From Melioribacteraceae bacterium (GTDB lineage: Bacteria > Bacteroidota > Ignavibacteria > Ignavibacteriales > Melioribacteraceae), in NCBI GenBank assembly GCA_016342755.1, contig JAEINS010000004.1, forward strand, positions 207,840-271,839: a stretch of 64,000 nt of DNA. The letters run 5' to 3'. This document shows positions 8,547 to 17,854 of this stretch, one piece after another (positions within the stretch are counted from its first letter, which is position 1; every line of letters begins with the position of its first letter). The position numbers and the translations under genes are program-made. Below the pieces are notes generated by a model, which did no database searches, was not told where the DNA came from, and was given only the letters and a program-made list of their open reading frames with translations.

Positions 8547-9284
8547 TTATATTGTAAATTTAGATTTAACTTCTTCAGCAACATCAGCAGAAATTATCAT
8601 TCTACCACATGCTTCACAAGAATAAATTCTTTTGTTTTGCTTTATCTCTAACTGTCTTTGAGGTGGAACCATGCTATGGCAGCCACTGCAAGCACCGCGG
8701 TTTATTGTTGAAACGGCCATACCGCCTTTGGCTTTGCGTATTCTCATATAAGTATTCAAATCAGGCTTACGTACTTTTTCTGCCATTGATTCTCTTCGCG
8801 ATTCAAGCTTAACTTCTTCTCTTTCGTTTGCGCTAACAATTGTCTTAAGATCTTCTTCTTTAATTTGTAACTCTTCGTTTAGCTTATCAACTTCAGGAGT
8901 TATTTCGTCAATTTCGGCAAGTATTTTTTGCGAACCTTCTTCAAGCTCTTTATTTTGACTTTGAAGTGCCAAAATAGTTTCTTCAGAATGATCAATTTCC
9001 TTTGTTAAAGCATCATATTCTTTGTTATTGCGAACTTGAAATAACTGGGCTTTGTACTTTGTAAGATTAGTATTTAAACGCGCAGATTCTTCTTCGTTTT
9101 CTTTAATCTTTTCTAAATTATCTTTTTTAATTTTTTCTTTTTCATTAATAAGATCTTGTTTCTCATCAATTAAAGATTTTAATTCATTTACAGCTCTTGG
9201 TAAGTCTCCTCTAAGTTCTTCTAACTCATCAAGATGATTATCAATCAACTGTAGTTCATATAGAGTTTTTACACGATTAACCAA
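8547..9284 (-). CDS. Coiled-coil C4 zinc-ribbon protein (DUF164/CT398 type)
   Basis: The 245-residue protein is mainly a long heptad-rich helical hairpin (about residues 1-180), followed by a C4 zinc ribbon with CSGC and CEAC pairs. This is the C4-type zinc-ribbon family related to chlamydial CT398, thought to act as a scaffold or nucleic-acid-associated protein. The start is TTG at 9284: an AAGGAGAC ribosome site lies six bases upstream and no ATG competes. It is 25 bases downstream of the Nif3-like gene; this pairing recurs in many bacteria. The role is unresolved in the family, and the zinc binding is inferred from the four cysteines. Confidence 0.88.
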   Translation of the reverse strand: MVNRVKTLYELQLIDNHLDELEELRGDLPRAVNELKSLIDEKQDLINEKEKIKKDNLEKIKENEEESARLNTNLTKYKAQLFQVRNNKEYDALTKEIDHSEETILALQSQNKELEEGSQKILAEIDEITPEVDKLNEELQIKEEDLKTIVSANEREEVKLESRRESMAEKVRKPDLNTYMRIRKAKGGMAVSTINRGACSGCHSMVPPQRQLEIKQNKRIYSCEACGRMIISADVAEEVKSKFTI

Positions 9285-9309
9285 TTTAAAGTCTCCTTAA
9301 ATTTATCTA

Positions 9310-10428
9310 TTACACATAATTATAAAATTTTCTGGGATTTGTAGAGCCTGCCGATTTAATAACCTTTACATCGTTATTATTTTTTTTAATAAATAATTCC
9401 AGCTTCTCTTTAACAGCATTTAATGAAAAAATCTCTGTTTCATAATGTCCGGCATCAATAAGCAAAATGTTTTTTTCCGCATCGTGATAAGTATGATACT
9501 TAATATCAGCGGTAATAAACGCATCTGCCTTAAGAGCCATAGCTTTGTCTAAAAGCTCCGATCCGCTTCCTCCGCATACAGCAACATTTTTAATTTTTGA
9601 AGATTTCCCGTTTGTATAAACTAAATTTTTAATTTTTAGTTTTGAACAAATATGAGATAAAAATTGATCGGCCGACAAGCTTTTATCTAAACAGCCAATA
9701 GCTCCGGCACCATAATTTACATTTATATTTTGCACGGAATAAATATCAAACGCCGGTTCTTCATAAGGGTGCGAATCTTTTATAGCACTAATAACTTTAT
9801 TTAGATTCCATTTATTAACTAAAACTTCTAATCTGATCTCGGTTGTTTTCTCAAATAAATTTTTCTTGCCAACTACCGGATTTGAATTATCTGAACCTTC
9901 AAATGTTCCTATTCCGGCTGATTGAAAACTGCATTTTTGATATTCGCCAATTATTCCTCCGCCAGCATTAAATATAGAATCCGCAACATTTTTAACAGAA
10001 TCGGCTGGAACAAAAACTACTACTTTACTCTTATTTTCTTTTTCATTATCCAAAAACTTAATGTTTTTTAATCCTAAAACTTTGGCTAATTCAAAACTAA
10101 CGCCGTCTTTTGTAAAATCTAAATTAGTATGAGCGGAAAAAACAGAGATGTTATTCTGTATTATATCTTTAATTAGTTTGGAATTTTGGCTTTTTGAGAA
10201 ATCGAGTTTTTTTATTGGTCTGAAAATTAGAGGATGGTGCGTTACAATTAGATTACATTGTTTTTTAATGGCTTCCTTTAAGGCATTTGCAGTTAACTCC
10301 AAACAGAGGAAAATGCCCGTAACATCGGACTCGGAAGATCCAATTTGGAGTCCAACGTTGTCTTTATCCCAGGCAACTCCCGGAGGAGCCCATTTTTCAA
10401 TATAATTTATTATTTCTTTAATCTTCAT
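9310..10428 (-). CDS. Nif3-like dinuclear metal centre protein
   Basis: The 372-residue protein belongs to the Nif3/YqfO family, often labelled GTP cyclohydrolase 1 type 2. Metal ligands are visible in VTHHPLIF and SAHTNLDF near the N-terminus and in the C-terminal stretch ITADIKYHTYHDAE with the later DAGHYETE. It is longer than the roughly 250-residue core because it carries the internal PII/CutA-like insertion (about residues 130-235), as in Bacillus YqfO. The true reaction is uncertain. It is cotranscribed with the zinc-ribbon gene downstream and separated from the TonB receptor upstream by a terminator at 10444-10470. Confidence 0.92.
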   Translation of the reverse strand: MKIKEIINYIEKWAPPGVAWDKDNVGLQIGSSESDVTGIFLCLELTANALKEAIKKQCNLIVTHHPLIFRPIKKLDFSKSQNSKLIKDIIQNNISVFSAHTNLDFTKDGVSFELAKVLGLKNIKFLDNEKENKSKVVVFVPADSVKNVADSIFNAGGGIIGEYQKCSFQSAGIGTFEGSDNSNPVVGKKNLFEKTTEIRLEVLVNKWNLNKVISAIKDSHPYEEPAFDIYSVQNINVNYGAGAIGCLDKSLSADQFLSHICSKLKIKNLVYTNGKSSKIKNVAVCGGSGSELLDKAMALKADAFITADIKYHTYHDAEKNILLIDAGHYETEIFSLNAVKEKLELFIKKNNNDVKVIKSAGSTNPRKFYNYV

Positions 10429-10443
10429 ATAGAATCAAAAAAA

Positions 10444-10470
10444 AAGCACTTCTGGTTTTTAGAAGTGCTT
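10444..10470 (-). terminator. Rho-independent terminator
   Basis: On the minus strand a ten-base stem (AAGCACTTCT with AGAAGTGCTT) closes a seven-base loop and is followed by a run of nine T residues. This ends transcription arriving from the TonB receptor operon and the small open frame at 10480-10554, before the nif3 gene. Confidence 0.85.
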
Positions 10471-10479
10471 TTAATGGTT

Positions 10480-10554
10480 TTATTTTAATTTTGAATTTTT
10501 ACTAACTCTGTTAATCTCTTTCTTTTCTATTCGTTTTAAAATTGGTCTTTTCAA
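10480..10554 (-). CDS. Possible 24-residue basic peptide
   Basis: A TTG at 10554 with AGGA five bases upstream opens a frame of 24 residues with about ten Lys or Arg (start MKRPILKRIEKKEINRVSK). The frame is open back to an ATG at 10620, which would give 46 residues. It ends ten bases before a strong terminator. The composition resembles tiny ribosome-associated proteins, but I do not recognise it. AT-rich antisense or leader sequence could give such a lysine-rich frame by chance, so this is a weak call. Confidence 0.3.
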   Translation of the reverse strand: MKRPILKRIEKKEINRVSKNSKLK

Positions 10555-10708
10555 CGTATTCCTAAATTTTAATAAACAAATATAATACTTAGTAAGTATA
10601 TTTTCAACTTGAACAAACATCATAAATTATTCCAACAAACAATTTAATTTTCTTACTAACTCTATTATCGGAAAAAATACCATCTCCTTTAATTAATTTG
10701 TAATCAAA

Positions 10709-12931
10709 TCATAAATTATAATATAGTTTGTAAGTTAGTTTAAAATTTCTTCCTGCTTCTGGCAAAATTGATTTGATCCTTGAAAGATGATTATAATATT
10801 CTTTATCAAAAATATTATCAACAGAGAACGATAAATTGTGAACAATTGAATTTTTAGAAATAGAAAATTGCATAAATGTATTAAATATAATGTAAGATGC
10901 AGTTGGGTCTTCAAATTCATCAACCTTATTCTGTTTGGATGCCCATTCAGTTTCTAATCCTCCTGATAAAAAACTATTATAATAGTTTATAACGAAATTC
11001 CCCTTTAAAGGCGGAATTTGAGGTAATGAAGTCTCAGAGTTCTTAAATTTTCCTCTTGTGTAAGAAATAGAATTTGAAATTCTTAAATTATTCGAAGGTT
11101 TCCATTCAAACATTTTTTCTATTCCATAAAACAAAGCTTCTGTACCAATAGTTTTATAAATTGGTAAAAAGGTTTGGTAGTTTATTTCCCCAGTGGCACG
11201 TGGAATTATATAATAGGAAAAATCATTTCTAAACAAATTAATGTTAAAGTATAAATTATCCAACTTATGATAAATAAATAATTCCGCTCCAATACCATGT
11301 TCGTTTTCTAGATCTGGATTTCCAATTTCGTATGAATATGCGGCAAGATGAGGTCCTTTTGAGTAAAGCTCTTCAATGGTTGGCACTCTTGAGGATTTAT
11401 TAATATTAAATCCGAGGTGAACTTTCTTTGTCAATTCGTATAATGTTGAAAAAGAGAATGAATATGTTTGAAAATCTCTTTTTCTAATATTACCGATTTG
11501 TGAGCTGAATGTTTTGTTTTCGGGATTAATAATAGAAAAATTATATCTTGATGAAAATTCAAATGTAAAATTGTTTAGAGTAAAATATTCATATAGATAA
11601 GCAGAACTATTTATTGAAATAGCTGGGGAAGTAAATACAAAACCTCCAATATCAAAATCCCGGTGCTCAAAAGAAATTCCAATTAAACCATTATTTAAAA
11701 AACCAAATTTAGTATGAGATAGATTGATAAATCCGTTGTTATTTACAATTCTAAATTCTGAACCGATTGTACCCTTATTTTCAAATTCTTTGTGGCGATA
11801 AAGTGCATGAACAAATGAAAATTCGATTTTTTCAATTATTGAATGGTTGAACTTTAATTGAGACTTAAATTTAAGTTGTTCACGAAACATAGATATATCA
11901 ACACCATTGGGATGTGCTCCTATAAATCCACCAGGAACTCCGTAATCTAGATCAAATTTTTTAAATGAAACTCCGATAAATCCATTGTTAAGAAAATAGC
12001 TTCCTCCAAAAGAAAAATTTAAATTTTCTGAAGATGAATTGTTTAATTTCCCCAATGGAGTATTTAAATTAAAGGATTTTCGTTCACTAATTTCACCTCG
12101 TAATGCAAAATTATTAAATGGGATTTCAAGCAATCCGGACATTAAAAAACCTCTGTTAACAGACTCTCCATAAGTACCAAGAGCAACTATTGGATGTCCA
12201 TGTTGCTCAACCGGAATCTCATTCTTAACAACATTAATAATTCCACCGGTAGAAACAGAAGTTTTCGTTAAAACTTTTGGTCCTCTCAATATTTCAATTC
12301 TATTTAAATTAAATGGATCAATTGTAACAGCATGATCTGGCGATGTAGCTGAAAGATCAATCGTTTTATTCCCATCCTCACTTATAAAAACACGGTTAGA
12401 ACCCATGCCTCTAATTACAGGTCTTGCCGGAGCCGGTCCCATCGATCTTATCGCTAAACCAATTTCATTTTTAAGAGTACTTGCAAGGGTAATTCCCAAG
12501 TGTCTTTGAAGTTCTTTCCCTTTCAAAACCATACTAATTTCTTTTAGGTCATCGAATTTTGAGAAAATTTTGTAGTCTGAAACTAGTACTTTATCAAGTT
12601 CGAGAGTTTTGGGAAGCAGATAAATTAAAACCTTTTCTTCTTCACTTTGACTCTTCGAAATTTGGAATATACTTTCTTTATAGGCTAAGTGAGTTGTTTC
12701 TAGAGTTAAAGTTGAGAAATTAGAATTAACTAACAATTTGAATTTCCCTTCAAAGTCAGTTGTTGTAAACCGTTCAATTTCAACAGATTTAACTACAGCT
12801 TCTGAAACTGGCTCATTGGTGTAATAATCAACCACAAGTCCGGTAATTGTGCTTTTTTGTGCAAATCCACTTTGAACTAATATTAAAAAGAAGAGTGTAA
12901 TAAACACTCTTCTTTTAAGAATATAAATCAT
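10709..12931 (-). CDS. ZnuD-like TonB-dependent receptor
   Basis: This 740-residue outer membrane receptor has a signal peptide ending at FAQ, a carboxypeptidase-regulatory-like domain (about 27-110), a TonB plug (about 130-240) and a 22-strand-type barrel. The plug holds RPVIRGMGSNRVFI, ATSPDHAVTIDPF and RIEILRGP. The SPDHA block is characteristic of ZnuD-type zinc receptors, and the C-terminus NHLSRIKS...PEAGRNF also matches that group. Two His-rich genes lie just upstream in the same direction. Zinc is therefore the likely cargo, though copper or another metal cannot be excluded. A GGGAG ribosome site precedes the ATG. A terminator at 10444-10470 probably ends the operon. Confidence 0.88.
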   Translation of the reverse strand: MIYILKRRVFITLFFLILVQSGFAQKSTITGLVVDYYTNEPVSEAVVKSVEIERFTTTDFEGKFKLLVNSNFSTLTLETTHLAYKESIFQISKSQSEEEKVLIYLLPKTLELDKVLVSDYKIFSKFDDLKEISMVLKGKELQRHLGITLASTLKNEIGLAIRSMGPAPARPVIRGMGSNRVFISEDGNKTIDLSATSPDHAVTIDPFNLNRIEILRGPKVLTKTSVSTGGIINVVKNEIPVEQHGHPIVALGTYGESVNRGFLMSGLLEIPFNNFALRGEISERKSFNLNTPLGKLNNSSSENLNFSFGGSYFLNNGFIGVSFKKFDLDYGVPGGFIGAHPNGVDISMFREQLKFKSQLKFNHSIIEKIEFSFVHALYRHKEFENKGTIGSEFRIVNNNGFINLSHTKFGFLNNGLIGISFEHRDFDIGGFVFTSPAISINSSAYLYEYFTLNNFTFEFSSRYNFSIINPENKTFSSQIGNIRKRDFQTYSFSFSTLYELTKKVHLGFNINKSSRVPTIEELYSKGPHLAAYSYEIGNPDLENEHGIGAELFIYHKLDNLYFNINLFRNDFSYYIIPRATGEINYQTFLPIYKTIGTEALFYGIEKMFEWKPSNNLRISNSISYTRGKFKNSETSLPQIPPLKGNFVINYYNSFLSGGLETEWASKQNKVDEFEDPTASYIIFNTFMQFSISKNSIVHNLSFSVDNIFDKEYYNHLSRIKSILPEAGRNFKLTYKLYYNL

Positions 12932-12940
12932 TTTAACTCC

Positions 12941-13423
12941 CTATTTAGAAACTACTTTTAGAGGAATTAAACCTGAGCGATAATCATTATGATCATCATG
13001 TTTTACAAAAATTTCAATTGTGGTAATGCCTGTTTTAAGCCCATCTATATGAAACTCAAATTCTCCTTCTTCTCCTTCATGTTGCCATCCTGTAGCAATT
13101 TGTGAATCTTCAATTTCATAAGCCATAGATGAGTGTTCTTCGTCTGGTGGCTCAATTATATTTTCATTCTCATCATAAAATTTTACTTCAAAATGATCTG
13201 ATCTCTCACCAACAACAGCATATAAGGTATCTGTTGTTGTCCCTCGTAAAATTGATACGTCAATTGCTCCAGTTGCATTATATATAACTGTGCCAATCGC
13301 TTCAAAGTGATGTTCTTCCGGTGCAATTGGGTCGTCATCATCAGAACATGCAGTAATATTGATTAAAATTAGGCTAATTAAAACAATTTTTAAATAAACA
13401 GTTGTTTTATTAAGTAAAGTCAT
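12941..13423 (-). CDS. Acidic, His-rich lipoprotein, probable metal binding
   Basis: I place the start at the ATG at 13423, which has GGAGA five bases upstream; an in-frame TTG at 13435 is less likely. The 160-residue product has a lipoprotein signal ending in NITAC, then an acidic patch (SDDDDP) and the stretch PEEHHFEAIGT. Further His/Asp/Glu clusters lie at EEHSS, WQHEGEEGEFEFH and KHDDHNDY. The regular spacing looks like a beta-sandwich with metal ligands in loops. It lies ten bases before the TonB receptor gene and follows a His-rich small protein, so it may hand zinc to, or collect it from, the receptor. Function is inferred from composition and context; I know no named family. Confidence 0.7.
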   Translation of the reverse strand: MTLLNKTTVYLKIVLISLILINITACSDDDDPIAPEEHHFEAIGTVIYNATGAIDVSILRGTTTDTLYAVVGERSDHFEVKFYDENENIIEPPDEEHSSMAYEIEDSQIATGWQHEGEEGEFEFHIDGLKTGITTIEIFVKHDDHNDYRSGLIPLKVVSK

Positions 13424-13472
13424 ACATTTCTCCAATCTTAAATATTTAATTAATTTTTTATTCGATATTTAA

Positions 13473-13802
13473 TTAGAGAAGTGGCGGACCTCTTGAGGTG
13501 ATATCTGATAGTTGATGAGAATTTAAACTATGTGAATGAACTGAAAAAACATTAGTCTCAGAAAAATTTGAAAAAGTTTTTTCAATTAAAATATTATAAG
13601 AAACACTACTATGATTAATCTGTAGAAGGGGACAATCCTCGTTACTTGTAATATGTGAATGTTCATGATGACATGAATTATCTATTTCATGTAAAAAATG
13701 GGTGACCAAATTTGTATAATGAAAATGGAACGCAGAAAACATGATCATAAAAAGATATGTGATCAGCAAAAATTTTGTAATATGTTTTTCTCTAGCTAAC
13801 AT
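13473..13802 (-). CDS. Small His-rich exported protein
   Basis: The 109-residue protein has an N-terminal hydrophobic segment (about 11-26) and then a segment unusually rich in histidine: FHFHY, HFLHE, CHHEHSHI and HSHSLNSH. The C-terminus is SRGPPLL, an ending I associate with short exported proteins near metal receptors in Bacteroidota. Two cysteines are present. The ATG directly follows the ispG stop codon with no gap, so it is translated from the ispG message. Metal binding in the periplasm is a reasonable inference from the His clusters; no experimentally known family is recognised. Confidence 0.65.
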   Translation of the reverse strand: MLAREKHITKFLLITYLFMIMFSAFHFHYTNLVTHFLHEIDNSCHHEHSHITSNEDCPLLQINHSSVSYNILIEKTFSNFSETNVFSVHSHSLNSHQLSDITSRGPPLL

Positions 13803-15722
13803 TTACTTTTGGTTAGTCCAATTACCATCTTCTTTTATTAATTCAATTAATTCATCTACCGCATTTTCAGATGATAATCCTTTTTTTACCACAGTTTGTC
13901 CGCGGTATAATGAAATCTTTCCAGCTCCGGCTCCTACGTATCCGTAATCTGCATCCGCCATTTCGCCAGGGCCATTAACTATGCAGCCCATAATTCCAAT
14001 CTTTACACCAACTAAATGATTTGTTCTTTCTTTGATTTTAGTAGTAACTTCAACAAGATCAAATTGAGTTCTTCCGCAGGATGGACACGAAATATACTCA
14101 GTTTTAGAAACCCTTACTCGAGCTGCCTGCAAAATTCCAAATAATGTTCTATTAACAAATTCTTTTTCAAGATTAGAGTATATAAAAACTCCATCACCAA
14201 ATCCATCTGTTAAAAGTGAACCCAAATCTGTTGAGGCATATAACTGTAATAACTCTTTAGAAAGAGAACTATAATTTTTACTTAAAACTATTGGGTTATA
14301 AATATCTTTTGCCATTAGTTCAAACATGGTTCTGCGTATATCTGCAACACTGTTTTTATTTTCACTTGTAAGTATTAATACTACATTTGTTTTATTAGCA
14401 ACATTGGTAAATTTTCCTAAATAAATATCTTTTGTAGAAACAGTTACAAAATTTAGAGAATTTGAAAATTTTTCAGCTTTAATAAATTCATTAAAACTAA
14501 ATAGGGGATAAGAATTTGGTTGTTCCGAAATCTTCCAAACATCATAATCTTGAACTATTTTTACCACGGGAGGAAATTCAATATTTGCGGATTCTTTTCC
14601 TAGATAAATATAATCGGCGGCTGCAACTTCAATGTTCCATTTATCATCAGTATAATTAAAACTATAGCCAATTTTTGCTAAATCATTTTTAGAAATATTT
14701 TTAACATTGCTTAAATCAGCGAATACAACTGGTAAATTCTTTTCACCAATATTTTCAACTAAAACAGATTTTCTTTTATTATATGTGTAAGGATTGTGAA
14801 CGTTTTTTTCTATTGGAACAATTGCTTCATGATCATTTCTGTTTTTATATCGGTTGGCTAAATCAATTGCTACTGGTGCTTCAAACTCTGGTGGCTCAGT
14901 TAAAGAAATTCTTATAGTATCTCCAATTCCGTCTTCCAGCAAAGTTCCTATTCCAACGGCAGATTTTATTCGCGCGTCTTCGCCATCACCTGCTTCTGTA
15001 ACTCCCAAATGTATTGGGTAATTCATGTTGTTTGCTATCATTTTACTAACAAGAAGTCTATATGCCTGAACCATAACCCTTGTATTACTTGCTTTCATAG
15101 AAAAAACTAAATCGTAGTATTTAAGATCCTCACAAATACGTGCAAACTCTAAAGCCGATTCAACCATTCCTAACGGAGTGTCGCCATATCTGCTCATAAT
15201 TCTATCCGAGAGTGAACCATGATTTGTCCCTATTCTCATTGCCGTTCCGTGATCTTTACAAATTTTTACAAGCGGAGAAAATCTTTCGTAAATTCTTTCG
15301 AGCTCCGCATTATATTCAGCATCTGTATATTCAATCTGATTAAATTTTTTCTTATCAACGTAATTACCCGGATTTACACGTACTTTCTCAACAATTCTTG
15401 CGGCAACTTCAGCGGCATTCGGGGTAAAATGAATATCAGCAACCAAAGGAACATTACAGTTTAATTTTTTTAATTCGTTTTTTATAACCGCAAGATTTTC
15501 AGCATCCTTAATACTTGGAGCTGTCAGGCGTACAATTTCACAGCCAGAATCAACCATTCTAATTATCTGATCGACCGAAGCCTTTGTATCTAAAGTATTA
15601 GTATTAGTCATTGATTGAATTCTAACAGGATTTTTGCCTCCCATGGCAACATCACCAATATTTACAACACGGGTATTAAATCTTTTATATTCAGTTAAAC
15701 TATTGCAATACAATTTTTCCAT
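13803..15722 (-). CDS. ispG: IspG, HMBPP synthase (long form)
   Basis: This enzyme (GcpE) converts methylerythritol cyclodiphosphate to HMBPP in the MEP isoprenoid pathway using a 4Fe-4S cluster. The N-terminal TIM barrel starts at RVVNIGDVAMGG. The C-terminal reductase domain carries the cluster cysteines in SCPSCGRT and GIMGCIVNGPGE. The length of 639 residues is well above the roughly 370 of E. coli and matches the long form with an inserted domain, known from plants, Chlamydia and Bacteroidota/Chlorobi. I start at the ATG at 15722 with a GAGAG site upstream; an in-frame TTG at 15737 is possible. The isoprenoid product feeds the menaquinone side chain made at 31-40 kb. Confidence 0.96.
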   Translation of the reverse strand: MEKLYCNSLTEYKRFNTRVVNIGDVAMGGKNPVRIQSMTNTNTLDTKASVDQIIRMVDSGCEIVRLTAPSIKDAENLAVIKNELKKLNCNVPLVADIHFTPNAAEVAARIVEKVRVNPGNYVDKKKFNQIEYTDAEYNAELERIYERFSPLVKICKDHGTAMRIGTNHGSLSDRIMSRYGDTPLGMVESALEFARICEDLKYYDLVFSMKASNTRVMVQAYRLLVSKMIANNMNYPIHLGVTEAGDGEDARIKSAVGIGTLLEDGIGDTIRISLTEPPEFEAPVAIDLANRYKNRNDHEAIVPIEKNVHNPYTYNKRKSVLVENIGEKNLPVVFADLSNVKNISKNDLAKIGYSFNYTDDKWNIEVAAADYIYLGKESANIEFPPVVKIVQDYDVWKISEQPNSYPLFSFNEFIKAEKFSNSLNFVTVSTKDIYLGKFTNVANKTNVVLILTSENKNSVADIRRTMFELMAKDIYNPIVLSKNYSSLSKELLQLYASTDLGSLLTDGFGDGVFIYSNLEKEFVNRTLFGILQAARVRVSKTEYISCPSCGRTQFDLVEVTTKIKERTNHLVGVKIGIMGCIVNGPGEMADADYGYVGAGAGKISLYRGQTVVKKGLSSENAVDELIELIKEDGNWTNQK

Positions 15723-15797
15723 GAAACTCTCTTTCAAGTAATTAATAATTGTTTAGCACACACATTCAGATTTACTTCCAGAACTAAACTACTAACG

Positions 15798-15805
15798 CAA
15801 ATATA
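15798..15805 (-). promoter_or_regulatory. Possible -7 box upstream of ispG
   Basis: On the minus strand the string TATATTTG fits the TAnnTTTG element used by the primary sigma factor in Bacteroidota. It lies about 76 bases before the ispG ATG. No clear -33 TTG element is at the expected distance. Confidence 0.3.
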
Positions 15806-15913
15806 ATAATTAGGATAGGATATATTAAATTATTAAACAAAGTATTTGAATAGATAGATTGAATACGTAAGTTTACATTGTTTTTAATTAATGCCTTGCT
15901 TAGTTTAAATTTA

Positions 15914-17791
15914 ATGCGAATACCTGAACAAAAAATAGATGAAATAAGAAGTGGTGCCGATATTGTTGATATAATATCTGCACATGTTCAACTCCGTAAA
16001 AAAGGGAAAAACTTCCAGGGGCTGTGTCCTTTCCATCAGGAAAAAACTCCTTCGTTTGTAGTAAGTCCCGAAAAACAAATTTTCCATTGTTTTGGCTGTC
16101 ATGCCGGCGGTAATGTTTATAAATTTCTTATGGATTTTAAGAGCATCTCTTTTGTTGAATCTGTACAGGAAGTTGCCGCGCAAATTGGTATTCCCATTGA
16201 GTTTGAAAAAGAATTTGATCCGGAAATCCAGACAGAACATGAACAGATGTTTGATCTTAATGTTCTAGCCGCACGATTTTTTGTAGATAATCTTTATAAA
16301 TCGGAAGAAGGTAAAAGTGCGCTTGAATACTTAAAAAACCGGAGACTAAACGAAAAAACTCTTAAAACATTTGGGGTTGGATTAGCAAAAAGCGGCTGGG
16401 ATAATTTTATGAATTATGCCAGTGATAACTCTGTCGATTTGTCCAGAGCCCAGGCACTTGGATTAATTGATAAAAAAGATTCGGGCGGTTATTACGATAA
16501 ATTTAGAGGAAGAATAATTTTTCCTATTATGTCTCCAAACGGGAGGGTTGTTGCATTTGGCGGACGTATACTTGAGAACAACGATAATGTGGCAAAATAT
16601 TTAAACTCTCCGGAATCACTTATCTACCAAAAAAGGAAATCACTTTACGGGCTTTATCATTCTAAAGAAGAAATACGTAAATATGATAAAGCAATTTTGG
16701 TTGAAGGCTACATGGATCTTATTTCTCTTTACCAGAGCGGAGTTAAGAATGTAATAGCTTCTTCGGGAACAGCTTTAACAGATGAACAAACCCAGCTCCT
16801 TTCCCGTTTTACAAAAAACATTGTTGTTCTTTTTGATGCTGATACTGCCGGACAAAAAGCGGCAATGCGAAGTATTGAGATATTACTAAAACAAGATTTT
16901 GATGTTAAGATTTTAAGTCTGCCTGATGGTGAAGATCCTGATTCATTTATTCATAAATTTGGCAAAGAGTTATTTAATGAAAAATTAGAGTCTGCCCAGA
17001 ATTTCCTAGAATATCAGGTTACCAGTTTTAAAGAACAGGGTAAACTTGATGATCCTGAACAAATGACTGAAGCAATAAGAGAACTTGTTAAAACATCGGC
17101 CCTTGTTAAAGATGAACTAAAAAGAAATCTTCTATTCAAATCTATTGCGACCAAATTTAATTTGCGGGAAAAATTAATTGAACAGGAGGCTATTAATTTT
17201 TTTGAGCAGACTAAAAAGAAAGAAGTACGTGAAGAACATTTCCAGAAACAGCGTGAACAAAGAGAAGTTGAAGTAAATAAGAATATTGAAGATTTAAAAG
17301 AAAATCCTCTTGAAAGAGAATTAATTGGTCTTATGTTTGAAGGTGATGAATCTGTTATTGGTCATATTTTTGATAATATTCTTCCAGATGATTTTAATAA
17401 CAAAATATACAGATCAATTGCCGGGGTTGTTTATAACGCGTATCGCGATCATGTTCATGAAACCTCTGCTATGATTGATAAAATTGAGGATGAAACACTT
17501 AAAAGTTTTGTATTCCGATTAGCAATTGAACAGGAGAGTATAAGCAAGAAATGGGATGATTATACCGGAAGTTATACAAAGGAGTATGTAATTAAACAAT
17601 CTGCAGATGATCTTGTAAAAAAATACCGTATTGAACAGCTAAATAAGATTATAAAAAGAAATAACAAAACTATTGAAGATCTGGATGATGAATTAGCTAA
17701 ACTTGAACTGATGAAAGAAAATAATGAGTTGAATTTGGAGAAGTCTGAAATTATAAAGGCTAAACCATTTTATGAAAATGATGAAAGTTAG
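15914..17791 (+). CDS. dnaG: DNA primase
   Basis: DnaG makes the RNA primers for replication. The CHC2 zinc-binding domain has ligands Cys38, His41, Cys59 and Cys62, in the motif LCPFHQEKTPSF. The primase core and TOPRIM domain follow, with EGYMDLISLYQSG and the acidic motif LFDADTAG. The C-terminal helicase-binding region is rich in charged helices. I chose the ATG at 15914 (MRIPEQKIDEI) because family members begin there; an upstream TTG at 15878 would add 12 unrelated residues. No strong ribosome site is visible. The length of 625 residues is normal. A GH13 gene follows after 63 bases. Confidence 0.97.
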   Translation: MRIPEQKIDEIRSGADIVDIISAHVQLRKKGKNFQGLCPFHQEKTPSFVVSPEKQIFHCFGCHAGGNVYKFLMDFKSISFVESVQEVAAQIGIPIEFEKEFDPEIQTEHEQMFDLNVLAARFFVDNLYKSEEGKSALEYLKNRRLNEKTLKTFGVGLAKSGWDNFMNYASDNSVDLSRAQALGLIDKKDSGGYYDKFRGRIIFPIMSPNGRVVAFGGRILENNDNVAKYLNSPESLIYQKRKSLYGLYHSKEEIRKYDKAILVEGYMDLISLYQSGVKNVIASSGTALTDEQTQLLSRFTKNIVVLFDADTAGQKAAMRSIEILLKQDFDVKILSLPDGEDPDSFIHKFGKELFNEKLESAQNFLEYQVTSFKEQGKLDDPEQMTEAIRELVKTSALVKDELKRNLLFKSIATKFNLREKLIEQEAINFFEQTKKKEVREEHFQKQREQREVEVNKNIEDLKENPLERELIGLMFEGDESVIGHIFDNILPDDFNNKIYRSIAGVVYNAYRDHVHETSAMIDKIEDETLKSFVFRLAIEQESISKKWDDYTGSYTKEYVIKQSADDLVKKYRIEQLNKIIKRNNKTIEDLDDELAKLELMKENNELNLEKSEIIKAKPFYENDES

Positions 17792-17854
17792 TTAAAAAAA
17801 ATACTTTCAAGTCGATAATATGATGATTTAAATTAAAGATTAGATGAGGAAACA

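Noticed and set aside
15878..15913. The longer dnaG start at a TTG
   Set aside because: The 12 added residues do not match the family, whose members start at MRIPEQ-like sequence.
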